Source: Lachnospiraceae bacterium AM48-27BH (GTDB lineage: Bacteria; Bacillota; Clostridia; Lachnospirales; Lachnospiraceae). Taken from it: DNA of 64,000 nt. The stretch covers positions 253,132 through 317,131 of the forward strand of contig QUFC01000001.1 of assembly GCA_003478355.1 (NCBI GenBank), in the 5' to 3' direction. Every line of letters begins with the position of its first letter. Positions within the stretch are counted from its first letter, which is position 1. The position numbers were made by a program, and so were the translations under genes. Shown piece after piece: positions 8,878 to 17,895 of the stretch. The notes under the pieces were generated by a model. It ran no database searches, was not told the DNA's origin, and worked only from the letters and a program-made list of their open reading frames with translations.

Positions 8878-9442
8878 ACCGGACATCCGTACAAGGAACG
8901 GCCGGTGGCTGGTGATGCTGGCAGTGGGTCTGATCTGTCTGATCCTGGCGTGGCCGTCCGGCAGAAAAACATCGGAAAACGGGCAGAATGGATCCAGTCC
9001 TGGACAGAACAGCCAGAGTGAAAGTACGGATATGGGTGATTCCTATGAGACTCAGTTGGAAACCCGCTTAAAACAGCTTCTCAGTCAGGTCGATGGCGTG
9101 GGACAGGCAGAAGTGATGATCGTTTTAAAGGAATCCGAAGAAAAGATCTGGAGGACGGATATCACTACTTCTATTTCCAGTACCCAGGAGACGGATCAGG
9201 GAGGTGGAACACGGAAGATCGAGAGCAGTGAACAGTCGGAGGATACCATTTTATCCGGTTCTTCCGGCCAGGGAGCGCCGATTTTAGAAAAAGAGATCCG
9301 TCCCAGGATCGCCGGCGTAGTGGTCAGTGCCCAGGGTGGAGGAAATCCAAAGGTGCAGGCAGAGATCACGGAGGCGGTAGAGGCATTATTTGATGTGCCT
9401 TCTCATAAAATCAAAGTGTTAAAGATGGTGAATGGTTCATAG
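8840..9442 (+). CDS. spoIIIAG: Stage III sporulation protein SpoIIIAG
   Basis: A 200-residue bitopic protein with one transmembrane segment (WLVMLAVGLICLILAW, about residues 23-38) and an extracytoplasmic ring-building domain. SpoIIIAG forms a large ring in the intermembrane space of the engulfed forespore as part of the feeding-tube-like channel. The motif LLSQVDGVGQAEVMIVLKES and the C-terminal PRIAGVVVSAQGGGNP are typical. The internal Gly/Ser/Gln-rich linker is normal for the family. Start is the ATG inside the end of spoIIIAF, preceded by AGGTGG. Intact. Confidence 0.95.
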   Translation: MDWKAALLKFNLKPDIRTRNGRWLVMLAVGLICLILAWPSGRKTSENGQNGSSPGQNSQSESTDMGDSYETQLETRLKQLLSQVDGVGQAEVMIVLKESEEKIWRTDITTSISSTQETDQGGGTRKIESSEQSEDTILSGSSGQGAPILEKEIRPRIAGVVVSAQGGGNPKVQAEITEAVEALFDVPSHKIKVLKMVNGS

Positions 9443-9475
9443 ACTAAAACAGGTAAATAGAAAGGAGCAGTGTGG

Positions 9476-10281
9476 ATGAAGCGAAAAGTGGATCTGCAGA
9501 ATGTGAATATGAAAAAACTGTTCAGGAGAAACCAGATCATTGTTACAACGCTGGCGGTGATGATTGCAGTGGCGGGATACTTAAATTATATGGGAAGCCA
9601 GTCAGATGGGGATCAGGGCGCATACACAGCGGGAAACACTTCCTATGAAGCGGGAGCGTTGGAGATTTCTGACGAGGACATTTTAAAGGAAAATCAGACA
9701 GTCCTGAATGAAGCCGGAGATTATCAGGAGATCGCCAGCTTAGATGGGGATCAGGGCGATGGATTGACAGAGTCAGTTTCCGCTGCAGAACTGACTGCAG
9801 TGACCGATTCTGCAGGGCAGGATGGAAACCAGAATCGTGGACAGAATACCGGTCAGAACTCCCAGACAGAACAGACAGGACTGGAAAATCCGGGTGAAGC
9901 AATTCTGACCAGCGGCATGAGTGTATCTGACTACATAGCCAGTGTCCAGTTAAGCAGAGAACAGATCCGGGCAAAAAATAAGGAACGTTGTTAAATATCA
10001 TCAATAACCAGAATATTGAAGAGACTGCCAAGCAGCAGGCGATTCAGGATATGATCGCTTTAACGGAGGTGGCAGAAAAAGAAAACGCAGCGGAAACCCT
10101 TCTTATGGCCAAAGGATTTGCTGATCCGGTCGTCAGCATTTCTTCCGGTAAAGTGGACGTGGTGGTCAATGCGCCATCTATCACAGATGCCCAGCGGGCG
10201 CAGATCGAGGATATCGTAAAAAGAAAAGCAGAGGTGGGTGCAGAAAACATAATTATCACTCTATTAAATCTTTCTGATTAA
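9476..10281 (+). CDS. spoIIIAH: Stage III sporulation protein SpoIIIAH (frame broken by one base)
   Basis: Mother-cell half of the SpoIIQ-SpoIIIAH zipper that spans the two forespore membranes. One N-terminal membrane helix (IIVTTLAVMIAVAGYLNYM), a low-complexity linker, then the YscJ/FliF-like domain ending in AQIEDIVKRKAEVGAENIIIT. The frame shifts near 9984-9985; adding one A (GGAACG to GGAAACG) gives ...KETLLNIINNQNI, continuous with the second half. Start ATG after AAAGGAG. It ends the spoIIIA operon, followed by a fresh promoter for the asp23-like gene. Confidence 0.93.
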
Positions 10282-10286
10282 AGCCC

Positions 10287-10315
10287 TTTCCAAACCCATG
10301 GATTTTTGCTATAAT
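10287..10315 (+). promoter_or_regulatory. Promoter of the asp23-like gene
   Basis: TTTCCA (10287-10292) and a perfect TATAAT (10310-10315) with 17-base spacing, 35 bases before the GTG start. Confidence 0.6.
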
Positions 10316-10349
10316 AATTCTACTATAGAAACATGAGGAGGTAGCGAAA

Positions 10350-10739
10350 GTGGCAGAGACGGAAGGCAGAAATACTCATAAAGTATATGAAAAAGATAAA
10401 ATTGGCGAAGTACAGATTGCAGACGAGGTGGTAGCGATCATCGCGGGCCTGGCTGCAACCGAGGTAGAGGGTGTAGATTCCATGGCAGGCAACATTACCA
10501 ATGAGTTAGTTGGCAAACTCGGCATGAAGAATCTCTCCAAGGGAGTAAAGGTTGATGTGACAGAAGAGCATGTGTCTGTTGACTTATCCCTCAATATGAA
10601 GTATGGTTATAACATTCCAGATGTTTCCGAGAAGGTTCAGGATCGTGTGAAAACCGCTATCGAGAACATGACTGGTCTCCATGTGCTGGATGTGAATATC
10701 AAGATCGCCAGCGTGAACATGGAAGCAGAAGAACAGTAA
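10350..10739 (+). CDS. Asp23/Gls24 family envelope stress response protein
   Basis: A 129-residue protein with the Asp23 fold signature: GEVQIADEVVAIIAGLAATEVEGVDSM at its start, VDLSLNMKYGYNIPDV in the middle and a final VLDVNIKI strand. Family members are abundant, membrane-associated through partner proteins, and linked to cell-envelope stress; the exact biochemical role is not settled. Start is GTG after GAGGAGGTAGC. This position between spoIIIAH and nusB is conserved in clostridia. It has its own promoter and terminator, so it is probably a single-gene unit. Confidence 0.93.
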   Translation: MAETEGRNTHKVYEKDKIGEVQIADEVVAIIAGLAATEVEGVDSMAGNITNELVGKLGMKNLSKGVKVDVTEEHVSVDLSLNMKYGYNIPDVSEKVQDRVKTAIENMTGLHVLDVNIKIASVNMEAEEQ

Positions 10740-10751
10740 AACTGACTTCAG

Positions 10752-10781
10752 ACGCAGCCGCTTTATGCGGCTGTGTTTTTG
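10752..10781 (+). terminator. Terminator after the asp23-like gene
   Basis: ACGCAGCCGC pairs with GCGGCTGTGT across TTTAT, followed by TTTTT. It separates the asp23-like gene from the nusB operon. Confidence 0.85.
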
Positions 10782-10850
10782 GCGTTTTCCTGCATCAGCA
10801 GGAGCTGTTAGTGGCAGCTTCTGCTGGTAAATAAGACGCTGATAAAAGAA

Positions 10851-10905
10851 AAATAAAAGCGAAATAAAAGCGAAATAAAAGCGAAATAAAAGCGAAGTAA
10901 AAGCG
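10851..10905 (+). repeat. Five tandem 11-bp repeats upstream of nusB
   Basis: Four exact units of AAATAAAAGCG and a fifth, AAGTAAAAGCG, lie end to end without a gap. They are followed at 10909-10935 by a GTAACTGTGAAG...GTTAC piece resembling the right end of the intergenic repeat family. The array sits in the nusB leader region, where a change in unit number could alter promoter spacing or the transcript 5' end. Confidence 0.92.
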
Positions 10906-10978
10906 AAGGTAACTGTGAAGATATGGCACCGTTACGAGAGAAGCAAACAGAAGAATCGATTTAGGAGGATACGAAGAT

Positions 10979-11422
10979 ATGACCAGAAGAGAACTGCGCG
11001 AGCATAGTTTTAAGGTGTTATTCCGCGCTGATTTTTATCCGGTGGAGGAGATGGACGAGCAGATTGAGCGTTATTTTGGAGCGCCAGTGGAAGATGATGT
11101 AACACCGGAAGGAACAACGATCCTCCACGATTCCAATCTCTCTGAGGCAGAACAGGCGGTGGTAACAGAGAAAGTAAAGAAGATTTTAGAAAAACTGCCG
11201 GAGATCGATGAGAAGATCAATCAGGTAGCCGAAGGCTGGAAGACCAGACGTATGGGTAAAGTGGAGCTGACGATTCTGCGTCTTGCTGTTTATGAGATGC
11301 AGTATGACGAGGAGATTCCGGAGAAGGTTGCGATCAATGAGGCAGTGGAACTGGCGAAGAAATTCGGCAGAGACGAGTCCCCGGCATTTATCAACGGCGT
11401 GCTGGCGAAACTGGTAGCATAA
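10979..11422 (+). CDS. nusB: Transcription antitermination factor NusB
   Basis: RNA-binding all-helical protein that joins NusE, NusA and NusG on boxA RNA to prevent premature termination, mainly in rRNA operons. MTRRELREHSFKVLF is the usual N-terminal arginine-rich helix and the C-terminal block VAINEAVELAKKFGRDESPAFINGVL is the family signature. At 147 residues it is of normal size. The ATG follows TAGGAGG at good spacing. First gene of the housekeeping run nusB-xseA-xseB-ispA-dxs-tlyA-nadK-argR-recN, with short gaps throughout and probably one transcript. Confidence 0.97.
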   Translation: MTRRELREHSFKVLFRADFYPVEEMDEQIERYFGAPVEDDVTPEGTTILHDSNLSEAEQAVVTEKVKKILEKLPEIDEKINQVAEGWKTRRMGKVELTILRLAVYEMQYDEEIPEKVAINEAVELAKKFGRDESPAFINGVLAKLVA

Positions 11423-11476
11423 AAAACATTCGGCAGATCGATGCATCTGATGCGGCGATCTGCTTGGAGTATGATT

Positions 11477-12708
11477 ATGGCTGGAAGTATTTATTCCGTT
11501 GCACAGGTGAATTCTTATATTAAGAACCTGTTTGTTCAGGATTTTCTCCTGAACCGTATCAGTGTCAGGGGAGAGGTATCCAACTGCAAGTACCACACTT
11601 CCGGACACATATATTTTACACTAAAAGACAAATCAGGGACCTTATCCGCGGTGATGTTTGCCGGTCAAAGGAAAGGTCTCACTTTTCAATTACAGGAAGG
11701 ACAGCAGGTGGTGGTGACTGGTTCCATCGATATCTACGAGAGGGACGGCAGATACCAGCTGTATGCCAGGGAAATTAAGCGGGATGGTGTAGGAGATTTA
11801 TTTGAACGTTTCCAGAAACTGCGGGACGAGCTGGAAGAGATGGGCATGTTTGCCGCAGAGTATAAAAAACCGATCCCCAAATATGCAAAAACCATAGGAA
11901 TCGTCACGGCCAGTACCGGAGCGGCGATCCATGATATCATAAACATTACGGCAAGACGGAATCCTTATGTCCAGCTGATCCTTTATCCGGCCCTGGTACA
12001 GGGACAGGATGCCAAGTTCAGCATTGTCAATGGAATCCGTACTCTGGATTCTATGGGACTGGATGTACTGATCGTGGGAAGAGGCGGCGGATCCATGGAA
12101 GATCTGTGGGCCTTTAATGAGGAGATCGTTGCCAGGGCGATCTTTGAGTGTGAAACTCCGGTGATCTCTGCAGTAGGCCATGAGACAGATGTTACCATTG
12201 CCGATTACGTGGCGGATCTGAGAGCACCGACCCCTTCGGCGGCTGCAGAACTGGCGGTATTTGATTACAGACAGTTTGAAAACCGGCTGGAAGTGCTCAG
12301 AGAAGCATTGAACCGGGGTGTGGAGCGAAATCTGGAGCGGAAGAAAGCCAGGTGGAGCAGTATCAGATGAAATTAAAGCTGCATCATCCGGAACGGATCT
12401 TAAATGACCACCGCCAGCGGCTGGTTCAGATCCAGGATCAGATGGAGCGAAGGATAGAAGAGAGATTAACTGACCGGAAACACCGGCTGGCGCTGCTGGC
12501 AGGACGGCTTCATGGTCTGTCTCCATTGGAGCAGTTAAGCCGTGGTTTCGGGTTTGTCACAGATAAAGACGGAAAGCCGGTGGCTTCCGTAAAGGAACTC
12601 CAGAAAGAAGAATCCTTACAGATCCGTCTGGCAGATGGCCGGGTGGAAACCAGGATTTTGAAGATCGAGGTCTGGAACCGGGTAACGGGGAACTGGAGGA
12701 GGAAACGT
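11477..12708 (+). CDS. xseA: Exodeoxyribonuclease VII large subunit (frame broken)
   Basis: Catalytic subunit of the single-strand DNA exonuclease VII. An OB-fold lies at the N terminus (SVRGEVSNCKYHTSGHIYFTLKD region) and the catalytic domain contains IGIVTASTGAAIHDI, VGRGGGSMEDLWAFN and SAVGHETDVTIADYVAD. The frame shifts near 12350: one extra G (AGGTGG to AGGGTGG) joins KKAR to VEQYQMKLKLHHP. The second half then runs without a stop into xseB in the same frame. Adding one T in the run near 12656 would instead give a stop at 12722 and the usual short overlap. Start at ATG 11477 after TTGGAG; ATG 11471 is an alternative. Confidence 0.93.
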
Positions 12709-12930
12709 ATGGCGGAAACTAAAACAAATCAGGAAATGTCTATCGAGGAGACCTTAGAGGCCCTTGAGATGATCATAGAGAAAATGGAAGACCGGGACAG
12801 TTCGTTGGAGGAAACATTTGCCAACTATGAGTTAGGGATGAAGATGGTAAAAAGCTGCAGCGACCAGATTGACCGGGTAGAAAAAAAGATACAGGTATTG
12901 GCGGAGGAAAGCCGGGATGGAGAATTTTAA
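12709..12930 (+). CDS. xseB: Exodeoxyribonuclease VII small subunit
   Basis: A 73-residue helical protein that wraps around XseA. The block SIEETLEALEMIIEKMEDRDSSLEE and GMKMVKSCSDQIDRVEKKI are typical of XseB. The ATG has GGAGGAGG eight bases upstream, a strong independent start, although the preceding xseA frame is also open into it. Its stop overlaps the start of ispA by 14 bases, indicating translational coupling. Confidence 0.95.
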   Translation: MAETKTNQEMSIEETLEALEMIIEKMEDRDSSLEETFANYELGMKMVKSCSDQIDRVEKKIQVLAEESRDGEF

Positions 12931-13806
12931 CGAGGTTTTAAAACAATACACAGAAGAAGTCTGGAAGACAGTGGAGCAGTATCTGCCAGAGGAAGAAGGA
13001 CATCAGAGGACAGTTCTGGAAGCAATGAATTACAGCATGCGGGCAGGCGGTAAGCGTCTGCGTCCATTATTTTTACGGGAAGTATACCGGATGTTTGGCG
13101 GTCAGGGAAGAGAAGAGGAGCCTTTTATGGCGGCGATCGAGATGATCCATACCTTTTCCCTGGTCCACGATGATCTGCCTTGTATGGATAATGACCGTCT
13201 GCGCCGGGGACTTCCGACCACCTGGGCAGAGTATGGAGAGGACATGGCAGTACTGGCAGGCGATGCCCTGTATGGTTATGCCTTTGAGACGGCATCGAAG
13301 GCCTCGATCTGACAGAGGACGCAAAGACTGTAGGACGGTGTATCCGCCTGTTAGCCTCTAAATCCGGTATTTTTGGCATGATCGGTGGTCAGTCTGCGGA
13401 TGTGGAACTGACTGGCGGTTCTCTGAGCGCAGATCAGCTGGAGTTTATCTATCGTTTAAAGACCGGAGCTTTATTAGAGGCTCCTATGATGATCGGAGCT
13501 TTGCTTGGCGGTGCGGATGAGACGCAGTTACAGACTGTGGAGCATATGGCAGCCTGTGTTGGCAAGGCATTCCAGATCCAGGACGATATTCTGGATCTGG
13601 TAGGAGACCAGGCACTGCTTGGGAAGCCGGTACTCAGTGATGAAAAAAATCATAAAACAACTTATGTGTCTCTTTACGGTATGGAGAAAGCCAGAGAGGA
13701 CGTAGAGCGCCTGTCAGACGAGGCTGTGAAAGATCTGGAGCAGCTTCCGGGTGATCATGAATTTCTGCATCAGCTGATCTTAAAGCTGGTGACCAGACAA
13801 AAATAG
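12917..13806 (+). CDS. ispA: Geranylgeranyl/farnesyl diphosphate synthase, IspA type (frame broken by one base)
   Basis: Condenses isopentenyl diphosphate with allylic diphosphates to make farnesyl (or longer) diphosphate for undecaprenol and quinones. First Asp-rich motif DDLPCMD with the FARM region; second motif DDILD. The GGKRLRP motif is present near residue 35. The frame is broken near 13302-13304; adding one T (GGCCTCG to GGCCTTCG) gives KAFDLTEDAKTVGRC, continuous with the second half, for a total of about 296 residues. Overlaps xseB and lies two genes before its pathway partner dxs. Confidence 0.94.
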
Positions 13807-13863
13807 GAGAGAACTGTTCAGTAAGTGCACAGGCCTGCTAAACAGATACAATAAGAGGTCAAT

Positions 13864-15725
13864 ATGTTAGAAAAGATAAATGGGCCAAAGGATATCAAGG
13901 CCCTCAGCTGGGAAGAACTGGATGTGCTTGGTCAGGAGATCCGGCAGTTTCTGATCGAAAAGATCAGCGCTACCGGAGGTCATCTGGCGTCTAATCTGGG
14001 AGTGGTAGAGCTGACTATGGCTATTTACCGGACGTTTGATCTGCCGGAAGACAAGGTCATCTGGGATGTGGGACATCAGGCATATACCCACAAGATTCTC
14101 AGTGGAAGAAAAGATTTTGATGATTTAAGACAATTTGGCGGAATCAGCGGTTTCCCGAAAAGGGCAGAAAGTCCCTGTGACAGCTTTAATACCGGACATA
14201 GCTCCACCTCCATTTCTGCAGGGCTTGGCATGGCCATTGGACGGGATCTGCGGGGTGAGGATTACCATGTGATTTCCATTATTGGCGACGGAGCCTGACT
14301 GGCGGTATGGCCTATGAAGCGTTGAATAATGCAGCCAGGATCAATAAGAACTTCATTATCATATTAAACGATAACAACATGTCCATTTCTGAAAATGTAG
14401 GCGGCATGTCCAAGTATTTAAGCGGGATACGCACCGGAGCTGGGTATAATGATCTGAAACGTCAGATCACGGATCTTCTGGAGAAGGTTCCGGTGGCCGG
14501 ACCGCGGATGATCCGCCGGATCAGTATGATAAAGCAGGGCTTAAAGCAGCTGCTGATCCCGGGTATGCTGTTTGAAGATATGGGGATCACTTACTTAGGC
14601 CCGGTGGATGGACACGATGTAAAACAGCTTTCCCGTGTGTTAAATGAGGCAAAAAGACTGGATCATGCAGTCCTGGTCCATGTGCTGACCAAGAAGGGAA
14701 AGGGCTATGCACCTGCAGAGAAGAATCCTTCGGCATTCCATGGGGTGAATCCGTTTGACATCTCCACAGGAAAGCCGAAAAAAGCGAAAACAGCGCCAAG
14801 CTACACAGATGTTTTTTCTAAGAAATTAGTGGAGCTGGCGGGCAGAGATAAGAGGATCGTAGCGATCACAGCAGCTATGCCGGATGGTACGGGTCTGACC
14901 CGGTTTAAGAATGAATTCCCGGACCGGTTCTTTGATGTGGGAATTGCGGAGCAGCATGCAGTTACCAGTGCAGCAGGGATGGCAGCGGCTGGGATGAGAC
15001 CGGTAGTTGCGGTGTATTCTTCTTTCTTACAGAGAGGCTTTGACCAGATCCTTCATGATGTGTGTATCCAGAACCTTCCGGTGGTATTTGCTGTTGACAG
15101 GGCCGGATTAGTTGGAAGTGATGGAGAGACCCATCAGGGCATTTTTGATCTGTCATATCTGACTTGTATTCCGAACATGGCGGTGCTGGCGCCGAAAAAC
15201 CGATGGGAATTAGAAAAAGAACTGGAGTTTGCATTCCAGTATCCGGGACCGATTGCCATTCGTTATCCGCGAGGGGAAGGCTACCAGGGACTGAAGGAGT
15301 ATCAGGCTCCGGTGGAATTTCGCAGGGGAGAACTGATTTCAGAAGGGGAAGGCATCGCCCTGCTGGCGGTTGGAAGTATGGTCAGCACAGCGGAACATAT
15401 CCGGGATAAATTAAAAGAAGAAGGCTATGACCTGACACTTGCCAATGGACGGTTTATCAAGCCGATTGATGTAAAATTAGTGGATCGCTTAGCGGCAACC
15501 CATGATTGTATCGTGACGCTGGAGGAGAATGTCCTTCAAGGCGGCTTTGGTCTTCAGGTCACATCTTATGTACACAAACATTACCCGGATGTCCGGGTAT
15601 TAAATATCGCGCTGCCGGATGCTTATGTGGAGCATGGCAATGTTTCACTTTTGCGGGAAGCGCTTGGAATCGACAGTGATTCGATTATCCGCAGAATGCG
15701 GAAGGAAGGGTTCTTAAAAGAATGA
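13864..15725 (+). CDS. dxs: 1-deoxy-D-xylulose-5-phosphate synthase (frame broken by one base)
   Basis: Thiamine-diphosphate enzyme joining pyruvate and glyceraldehyde 3-phosphate, the first step of the MEP isoprenoid pathway. N-terminal ThDP domain with [10 protein letters not shown] and GDGA...NDNNMSIS; then the transketolase pyrimidine domain ([20 protein letters not shown]) and a C-terminal domain. The frame breaks at 14293-14295: one extra C (GAGCCTG to GAGCCCTG) restores [16 protein letters not shown]. The full product would be about 621 residues, normal for Dxs. This pathway is normally essential, so a real inactivation is unlikely. Stop overlaps the tlyA start by four bases (ATGA). 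Confidence 0.96.
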
Positions 15726-16525
15726 AAGAAAGACTGGATGTACTTTTAGTAAACCGGAATCTGGCAGAGTCCAGAGAGAAGGCGAAGGCCATTATCATGT
15801 CCGGTATCGTATATGTGGACGGCCAGAAGGAAGACAAAGCCGGAACCATGTTTGAGGATACGGTATCCGTAGAGGTCCGTGGCCATACACTGGCTTATGT
15901 AAGCCGTGGCGGCTTAAAGCTGGAGAAGGCTATGACTCATTTTGGAGTGACATTAAATGGCAAGATCTGTATGGATGTGGGCGCTTCTACTGGCGGATTT
16001 ACCGACTGTATGCTGCAGAATGGTGCAGTAAAGGTGTATTCTGTCGATGTTGGACATGGTCAGTTAGCGTGGAAGCTGCGCAATGATGAGCGGGTGGTCT
16101 GTATGGAAAAGACCAATATCCGCTACGTGACGCCAGAGGATATCCCGGACCGGATCCAGTTTGCTTCCATCGATGTTTCCTTCATTTCTCTGACAAAAGT
16201 GTTAGGTCCGGTAAAGGAACTTCTGACAGAGGATGGGCAGATCGTATGCCTGATCAAGCCGCAGTTTGAGGCAGGAAGGGAAAAGGTTGGCAAAAAGGGT
16301 GTTGTCCGTGAGAAGAGTACACATCTGGAAGTGATCGAGTCTGTGATCGCCTTTGCCAAGAGCATTGGATTTGGTATCCTGAACCTGGAGTTTTCCCCGA
16401 TCAAGGGACCGGAAGGTAATATTGAGTATCTGTTATATTTGCAGAACCATCCAGAACTGGCAGACGAAAAAGGCGTTGAGATCGATCCAAAGACGATCGT
16501 GGAAGAGGCTCATAATACCTTATAG
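15722..16525 (+). CDS. tlyA: TlyA-family rRNA 2'-O-ribose methyltransferase
   Basis: An S4 RNA-binding domain at residues about 1-60 (ERLDVLLVNRNLAESREKAKAIIMSGIVYVDGQ region) is followed by an FtsJ-like Rossmann methyltransferase domain. That domain has the SAM motif DVGASTGGFTDCML and the catalytic Lys/Asp pattern (DVSFISLTKVL, LIKPQFEAGREKVGKKGVV). Mycobacterial TlyA methylates 16S and 23S rRNA; in Firmicutes the same protein is found in this gene order, but its site is less well established. At 267 residues it is of normal length and intact. The start overlaps the dxs stop. Confidence 0.94.
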   Translation: MKERLDVLLVNRNLAESREKAKAIIMSGIVYVDGQKEDKAGTMFEDTVSVEVRGHTLAYVSRGGLKLEKAMTHFGVTLNGKICMDVGASTGGFTDCMLQNGAVKVYSVDVGHGQLAWKLRNDERVVCMEKTNIRYVTPEDIPDRIQFASIDVSFISLTKVLGPVKELLTEDGQIVCLIKPQFEAGREKVGKKGVVREKSTHLEVIESVIAFAKSIGFGILNLEFSPIKGPEGNIEYLLYLQNHPELADEKGVEIDPKTIVEEAHNTL

Positions 16526-16533
16526 GAGCTTTT

Positions 16534-17397
16534 ATGAAACATTTTTATATTATTCTGAATCCATATAAAAGCGGAGCTGTGGAGATGGCAGAGAAGATCA
16601 GTCAGTATCTGGAAAGCAGGGGCTGTATCTGCCATATGCCGGAGCGGATGGAAAAGGCGGATGGAGATCACACTGGTTACCGTTATACGGATTCTGGCAT
16701 GGTTCCGGAGAATGTGGAATGTGTGATCACCTTAGGCGGTGATGGAACACTGATACAGGCAGCCAGGGATCTGGCGGGAAGACAGATCCCGATGCTGGGC
16801 ATTAACATGGGAACCTTAGGTTATCTGACCCAGATCAGCGGCCAGGAGGCAATCACTCCCAGATTAGCGGAACTGGTCAGCGACCAGTTCCAGCTGGAAC
16901 ACCGGATGATGTTAAAAGGCACCGTTGTCAGACATGGCAAGGTGATCGCCAAAGAACTGGCATTAAATGAGATTGTTGTGGCAAGACGGGAGATGCTGCG
17001 TCTTCTTCGGCTGAATATCCGGGTCAATGGGGAATTCCTGATCCAGTACCATGCAGATGGTGTGATCGTGGGAACGCCTACAGGATCTACCGGATATAAT
17101 TTGTCGGCGGGAGGACCGATCGTGGAACCCACAGCCCGCATGACGATTTTAACACCAATCTCCGCTCATTCGCTTAATGGAAGAAGTGTGGTCCTGTCCT
17201 CAGAGGATCAGATCGAGATCGAGGTGATGGGGCATGTGCAGGATGGCCAGTCGGCGGTATTTGACGGAGATTCCTATGTAACGTTGGAGGTTGGCGACCG
17301 GATCTTAGTGGAGCGGTCGGAGATAGAAACCATATTGGTGAAGCTGAATGCAGGTTCATTCCTTGATAACCTTCGCAGTAAGCTGGCAGGAATTTAA
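16534..17397 (+). CDS. nadK: NAD kinase
   Basis: Phosphorylates NAD to NADP in the cytoplasm. Contains the family GGDGT motif (LGGDGTLIQAARDL), NMGTLGYL, the NEIVVAR segment, and GTPTGSTGYNLSAGGPIV, which contributes to the active site. At 287 residues it is normal. It lies 8 bases after tlyA and 12 bases before argR. Intact. Confidence 0.97.
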   Translation: MKHFYIILNPYKSGAVEMAEKISQYLESRGCICHMPERMEKADGDHTGYRYTDSGMVPENVECVITLGGDGTLIQAARDLAGRQIPMLGINMGTLGYLTQISGQEAITPRLAELVSDQFQLEHRMMLKGTVVRHGKVIAKELALNEIVVARREMLRLLRLNIRVNGEFLIQYHADGVIVGTPTGSTGYNLSAGGPIVEPTARMTILTPISAHSLNGRSVVLSSEDQIEIEVMGHVQDGQSAVFDGDSYVTLEVGDRILVERSEIETILVKLNAGSFLDNLRSKLAGI

Positions 17398-17409
17398 AGG
17401 GGGTAAAAC

Positions 17410-17859
17410 GTGAAGGTAGACAGACATGCCAAGATCGTAGAATTGATTGGAAAATATGAGATCGAAACACAGGAAGAGCTGGCAGAGTATCTGACCAAGG
17501 CCGGATACCAGGTCACCCAGGCTACTGTGTCCAGGGATATCCGGGAGCTGAAGCTGTCCAAGGTCCAGGCAGAAAGCGGAAAGCAGCGGTACGTGGTGTT
17601 CCAGAGCCAGGAAGGCTTAAGTGACAAGTATATCCGTATTTTGAGAGACGGTTTTCTTTCCATGGATATGGCCCAGAATATTCTGGTGATCAAGACGGTG
17701 TCCGGTATGGCCATGGCAGTTGCCGCAGCATTGGATGCCATTCATTTCCATGAGATCGTGGGCTGTATCGCGGGGGACGATACCATCATGTGCGCGGTAC
17801 GAAGCGTGGATGATACGATTCTGGTGATGGATAAGCTGCGGAAATTGATCGCAGGTTGA
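17410..17859 (+). CDS. argR: Arginine repressor ArgR
   Basis: Hexameric transcription factor that senses arginine. N-terminal winged helix (residues about 1-70, with QATVSRDIRELKLSKV recognition helix) and C-terminal arginine-binding/oligomerisation domain with GCIAGDDTIMCAVRS. 149 residues, normal. GTG start after AAGGGGG. The arginine biosynthesis genes are not nearby; this nadK-argR-recN order is common in clostridia and may reflect cotranscription rather than functional linkage. Confidence 0.96.
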   Translation: MKVDRHAKIVELIGKYEIETQEELAEYLTKAGYQVTQATVSRDIRELKLSKVQAESGKQRYVVFQSQEGLSDKYIRILRDGFLSMDMAQNILVIKTVSGMAMAVAAALDAIHFHEIVGCIAGDDTIMCAVRSVDDTILVMDKLRKLIAG

Positions 17860-17895
17860 TGATACAAACCAGACATCGAATATGGAGGAGCAAGT

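Noticed and set aside
10851..10905. The 11-bp units as plasmid-type iterons
   Set aside because: They are AT-rich, contiguous and lie in a chromosomal operon leader, with no replication gene nearby.
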